DNA from: Betaproteobacteria bacterium
Lineage (GTDB): Bacteria > Pseudomonadota > Gammaproteobacteria > Burkholderiales > SG8-39
Reading direction: 5' to 3'
NCBI GenBank assembly: GCA_947467405.1
Contig: CANIIN010000089.1
Coordinates: forward strand, 1-8,364
DNA length: 8,364 bases
The notes beneath the pieces were generated by a model. The model did not search any database. It saw nothing but the letters and a program-made list of their open reading frames with translations, and was not told the origin of the DNA. The first letter of the stretch is position 1. The number at the start of each line of letters is the position of its first letter. The position numbers and the translations under genes were made by a program. Shown here one piece after another: positions 4,662 to 8,364 of the stretch.

Positions 4662-7600
4662 ATTCAGACAATCCATCTCAGCCCCGCAAAGCGCCGCAGT
4701 CCCGGGATACGCCGCCGCGGCATGATAGCAGGGGGCAATCCACCCAGCACGGTCAGCAACGCCGCTCGCCGGGCGGACCTCAGCAGGGATCGCGCCGCCA
4801 GGAGCCGCGCGGCTTCTCGCCGGAAGTGATCGAGACGCGCCGCCTGAACCTGCCGCGCCCGAGCTTCCCGCCCGACCTGCCGGTCACCGGCCGGCGCGAA
4901 GAGATCGCCAAGGCCATTGCGGAACACCAGGTCGTGATCGTGTGCGGCGAGACCGGCTCGGGCAAGACCACGCAGTTGCCGAAAATCTGCCTGGAGCTCG
5001 GGCGTGGCGTCACCGGCCTGATCGGCCATACCCAGCCGCGTCGCTTGGCCGCACGGTCGACGGCCGCGCGCGTGGCGCAGGAACTGCAGACCGAACTCGG
5101 CGCGGTGGTCGGCTACAAGATCCGCTTCACCGACCGCGTCAGCCCGCAGACCTACGTCAAGCTGATGACCGACGGCATCCTGCTCGCGGAAACGCAGGGC
5201 GACCCGCAACTGCGCCAGTACGACACGCTCATCATCGACGAGGCGCACGAGCGCAGCCTGAACATCGACTTCCTGCTCGGCTACGTGAAGCAGTTGTTGC
5301 CCAAGCGCCCGGACCTGAAGCTCATCATCACCTCGGCCACCATCGATGCCGAGCGCTTCGCCAAACACTTCGCCGATGCAGACGGCAAGCTGGCGCCGGT
5401 GATCGAAGTGTCCGGGCGCCTGTACCCGGTGGAAGTGCGCTACAAGCCCATCGAGAAGAACGAAGACGGCGACTATGACCTGGAGCAGGGCATCATCGAC
5501 GCGGTCGATGACCTGGCGCGCATCGGCTCCGGCGACGTGCTGATCTTCCTGCCCGGCGAGCGTGAAATCCGTGACGCCGCCGAGGCGCTGAGGAAGCACC
5601 ATCCGCCGCACACCGAAATCCTGCCGCTGTTCTCGCGTTTGTCTGCCGCGGAGCAGGATCGCGTCTTCAAGCTGCACAACACGCGCCGCATCGTGCTGGC
5701 CACCAACGTCGCCGAGACCTCGCTGACGGTGCCGGGCATCCGCTACGTGATCGACACCGGCGTGGCGCGCGTCAAGCGCTACAGCTATCGCAACAAGGTC
5801 GAGCAGTTGAAGGTGGAGTCGATTTCGCAGGCCGCCGCCAAGCAGCGTTCCGGCCGCTGCGGCCGCGTGGCCAGCGGCGTCTGCATCCGTTTATACGACG
5901 AACAGGATTTCGCCAAGCGTTCCGAGTTCACCGACCCCGAGGTACTGAGGTCGTCGCTGGCCAGCGTAATCCTGCGCATGAAGTCGCTGCATCTGGGCGA
6001 GGTGGAGGACTACCCGTTCATCGACGCGCCGCCGCCCAAGGCCATTGCCGACGGTTACGCGCTGCTCACCGAACTGGGCGCGCTGGACGAGTTCAAGCAG
6101 CTCACCGACATCGGCCGCCAGCTGGGGCGCCTGCCGCTCGACCCGCGCGTGGGACGCATGGTGCTGGCGGCGAAGGAAGAGGGCTGCCTGGCCGAAGTGC
6201 TGGTCATCGCCGCGGCGCTGGCGGTGCAGGATCCGCGCGACCGGCCCATGGAGCGGGCGTCGGCTGCCGACGAGGCGCACAAGAAATTCAAGGACGAGAA
6301 ATCCGATTTCTTCGCCTACCTGCGCATGTGGAAGTTCCACGAGGAACTGCTCGACCACAAGAAGTCCAACAAGAAGCTGCACCAGACCTGCCGCGACAAC
6401 TTCCTGTCGCCCAACCGCCTGCGCGAGTGGCGCGACATTCATTCGCAGATCAAGGAAATGATCGCCGAGCTGGGGTGGAAGGTCGGCGACATCAATCCTG
6501 AGCCCCACAAGAACTTCATGGCCATCCACCGCGCCCTGCTGGCCGGATTGCTCGGCAACGTCGGCATGAAGACCGAGGAGGGCAACTACCTCGGCGCGCG
6601 CGGCATCAAGTTCTGGGTGCATCCCGGTTCCGGCGTGGGCAAGAAGGCCGGCAAGTGGGTGATGGCCGCGGAGATGACCGAGACCACGCGCCTGTATGCG
6701 CGCGGCGTGGCCAACATCGAGCCGGAGTGGATCGAACAGGTCGGCGCGCACCTGGTGAAGCGCAGCCAGGCCGACCCGCACTGGGAGAAGAAGCCTGCGC
6801 ACGTCGCCGCCATGGAGCGCGCCACGCTGTACGGCCTGCCGCTGTACACCAACCGGCGCATGCATTACGGCCCGCTCGACCCGGAAGGCTCGCGGCAGAT
6901 CTTCATCCGCAGCGCGCTGGTGGACGGCGAGTGGGACACCAAGTCGGCGTTCTTCGTGCACAACCAGAATCTGCGTGACGAGATCGAGCGCCTGGAGCAC
7001 AAGTCGCGCCGCCCCGATGTGCTGGTGGACGACGAACTGATCTACGCCTTCTACGACGCGCTGGTGCCCGCGGGCATCCACAATGGCGCGGCCTTCGACC
7101 ACTGGCGGCGCGAGGCCGAAGCAAAAGACTCGAAGCTGCTGTTCCTGAAGCGCGCCGACCTGATGCGCCACGAGGCCGCGGGCATCACCACCGCGCAGTT
7201 CCCGCACAGCATGGACATGGCCGGCCGCACCTTCGCGCTGGACTACCACCACGAGCCGGGCAGCCCGCGCGACGGCGTGACGCTGACCGTGCCGCTGGTG
7301 GCGCTGAATCAGGTGAGTGCAACGATGTGCGACTGGCTGGTGCCGGGACTGCGCCGCGAGAAATCCATGGGCCTGGCCAAGGCGCTGCCGCAACGCCTGC
7401 GCCACAAGCTGGGGCCTGCGCCGGAATTCGCCGAGGCGTTCCTGGCCGAGAAACCTGACCTGACCATCACCATGGCCGACGCCATTGCGCGCTGGGCGCG
7501 GCGCGAATTCAACCTCGACATCCCGCGCGACGGCTTCCAGCCTGAGCGGCTGCCGGCGCATCTGTCCATGAACTTCCGCGTGGTGGATGAGCACGGCAGG

Positions 7601-8364
7601 CAGTTGGGCGCCGGGCGCAACCTCGCACAACTGCGCGCCGAACTGGGCGACGTGGCGGGGGAGAAGTTCGCGGATGTGGTGGCTAAAGCCGCGGATCACA
7701 ACGAGTCCATCGAGGCGGCGGGGGAGTCCACTACCGAGTGGACCTTCGGCGAACTGGCCGAAGTCATGGAGATCAAGCATGGCTCGCAGACGCTGATCGG
7801 CTTTCCGGCCATCGTCGACGAGGGCAAGTCGGTGCGCCTGGAAGTCTTCGACGCCGAAGACCGCGCCCGCGCCGCGCATCACGCCGGCCTGCGCCGCCTG
7901 TTCATGCTGCAACTGAAGGAGCAGGCCAAGTTCGTCGAGAAAGCCCTGCCCAATTTCAATTCGCTGGCCATGCTGTATTCGACGCTGTTTGAAAAGACCA
8001 ATGACAGCGCCGAACTGCGCGCGCAGATGCTGGAAGCGAGCTTCGACCGCGCCTGCATGCTGGACCCGCTGCCGCGGGACGAGGCATCCTTCATCAAGCG
8101 CCGCGACGAGGGCCGCGCACGCGTCAACCTCATCGCGCAGGAAATCGCGCGGCTGGTCAGCACGCTTCTCACCGAATACCAGACCCTGTCGAAGAAAATC
8201 CGCGACGTGCAGCGCGCCTACCCGGACGTGGTGAAGGACATTCAGGAACAGATGGCGCGCCTGCTGCCCAAGGGCTTCATCGCCGACACGCCGTTCGCGC
8301 GCCTCACGCACTTCTCGCGCTACATCAAGGCGGCGTCGCTGCGCATCGACAAGCTGCGCATCGA
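4658..8364 (+). CDS. hrpA: ATP-dependent DEAH-box RNA helicase HrpA (3' end outside window)
   Basis: HrpA unwinds or remodels RNA using NTP hydrolysis in the cytoplasm; in E. coli it is implicated in mRNA processing and in handling stalled ribosomes. From the GTG at 4658, 1235 codons are open to the window edge; E. coli HrpA has about 1300, so only the extreme C-terminus is missing. Residues 1 to about 52 are polar, rich in Q, R, P and S, and probably disordered. Helicase motifs are complete: I, GETGSGKT (97-104); Ia, TQPRR (125-129); II, DEAH (194-197); III, SAT (226-228); V, TNVAETSLT (349-357); VI, QRSGRCGR (396-403). An HA2 helical domain starts near 469, an OB-fold lies about 620-710, and the long HrpA-specific C-terminal domain (DUF3418) fills the rest, including DGVTLTVPLVALNQ near 870. 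The start is uncertain: GTG 4658 has no close ribosome-binding site, and ATG 4592 in the same frame would add 22 residues. It is divergent from the Bug gene. Codons are strongly G/C-ending, as expected for a native housekeeping gene. Confidence 0.96.
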   Translation, partial: MNSDNPSQPRKAPQSRDTPPRHDSRGQSTQHGQQRRSPGGPQQGSRRQEPRGFSPEVIETRRLNLPRPSFPPDLPVTGRREEIAKAIAEHQVVIVCGETGSGKTTQLPKICLELGRGVTGLIGHTQPRRLAARSTAARVAQELQTELGAVVGYKIRFTDRVSPQTYVKLMTDGILLAETQGDPQLRQYDTLIIDEAHERSLNIDFLLGYVKQLLPKRPDLKLIITSATIDAERFAKHFADADGKLAPVIEVSGRLYPVEVRYKPIEKNEDGDYDLEQGIIDAVDDLARIGSGDVLIFLPGEREIRDAAEALRKHHPPHTEILPLFSRLSAAEQDRVFKLHNTRRIVLATNVAETSLTVPGIRYVIDTGVARVKRYSYRNKVEQLKVESISQAAAKQRSGRCGRVASGVCIRLYDEQDFAKRSEFTDPEVLRSSLASVILRMKSLHLGEVEDYPFIDAPPPKAIADGYALLTELGALDEFKQLTDIGRQLGRLPLDPRVGRMVLAAKEEGCLAEVLVIAAALAVQDPRDRPMERASAADEAHKKFKDEKSDFFAYLRMWKFHEELLDHKKSNKKLHQTCRDNFLSPNRLREWRDIHSQIKEMIAELGWKVGDINPEPHKNFMAIHRALLAGLLGNVGMKTEEGNYLGARGIKFWVHPGSGVGKKAGKWVMAAEMTETTRLYARGVANIEPEWIEQVGAHLVKRSQADPHWEKKPAHVAAMERATLYGLPLYTNRRMHYGPLDPEGSRQIFIRSALVDGEWDTKSAFFVHNQNLRDEIERLEHKSRRPDVLVDDELIYAFYDALVPAGIHNGAAFDHWRREAEAKDSKLLFLKRADLMRHEAAGITTAQFPHSMDMAGRTFALDYHHEPGSPRDGVTLTVPLVALNQVSATMCDWLVPGLRREKSMGLAKALPQRLRHKLGPAPEFAEAFLAEKPDLTITMADAIARWARREFNLDIPRDGFQPERLPAHLSMNFRVVDEHGRQLGAGRNLAQLRAELGDVAGEKFADVVAKAADHNESIEAAGESTTEWTFGELAEVMEIKHGSQTLIGFPAIVDEGKSVRLEVFDAEDRARAAHHAGLRRLFMLQLKEQAKFVEKALPNFNSLAMLYSTLFEKTNDSAELRAQMLEASFDRACMLDPLPRDEASFIKRRDEGRARVNLIAQEIARLVSTLLTEYQTLSKKIRDVQRAYPDVVKDIQEQMARLLPKGFIADTPFARLTHFSRYIKAASLRIDKLRI

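Noticed and set aside
5891..8311. An 806-codon open frame on the minus strand opposite hrpA, plus a 337-codon one at 4664-5677
   Set aside because: The plus strand here encodes a full set of HrpA helicase motifs. The antisense frames are low in recognisable motifs, dominated by R, H, Q, V and L, and are the usual by-product of G/C-ending codons on the other strand.

Overview
The window looks like chromosomal DNA from a GC-rich betaproteobacterium, most likely Burkholderiales (Alcaligenaceae or Comamonadaceae type). Reasons are two Bug/TctC-type periplasmic solute-binding proteins with no transporter genes beside them, a typical expansion in that order, and a strongly G/C-ending hrpA gene. Species cannot be named from the sequence.

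Layout. Positions 1-147 hold no gene I can support. Positions 148-1909 (minus strand) hold a two-gene operon: an FNR-type transcription factor lacking the cysteines that bind the FNR iron-sulfur cluster, followed 7 nt downstream by a PAS-GGDEF diguanylate cyclase with intact catalytic and inhibitory-site motifs. Positions 1910-2303 are a 394-nt intergenic stretch. It holds the regulatory region of that operon, a cluster of short repeats, a candidate plus-strand promoter, and a perfect 15-bp terminator hairpin that can serve both strands. Positions 2304-4516 (minus) hold two adjacent, clearly paralogous Bug/TctC proteins with separate ribosome-binding sites, separated by 233 nt containing inverted repeats. 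A 141-nt divergent promoter region follows. From about 4658 to the window end, the plus strand encodes the DEAH-box RNA helicase HrpA, cut off by the window edge.

How the genes work together. The regulator/cyclase pair is probably one signalling unit: a sensor-type transcription factor co-expressed with an enzyme making cyclic di-GMP under PAS-domain control. The two binding proteins probably capture small carboxylates or related anions in the periplasm for a tripartite tricarboxylate-type transporter encoded elsewhere, or act as sensors. HrpA is a housekeeping RNA helicase and is probably unrelated to its divergent neighbours.

I found no mobile element, CRISPR array, tRNA, rRNA or clear novel multi-gene system. 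The points most worth a second look are the cysteine-less FNR/cyclase operon, the possible small RNA or peptide transcript at about 2076-2290, and the inverted repeats next to the binding-protein genes.
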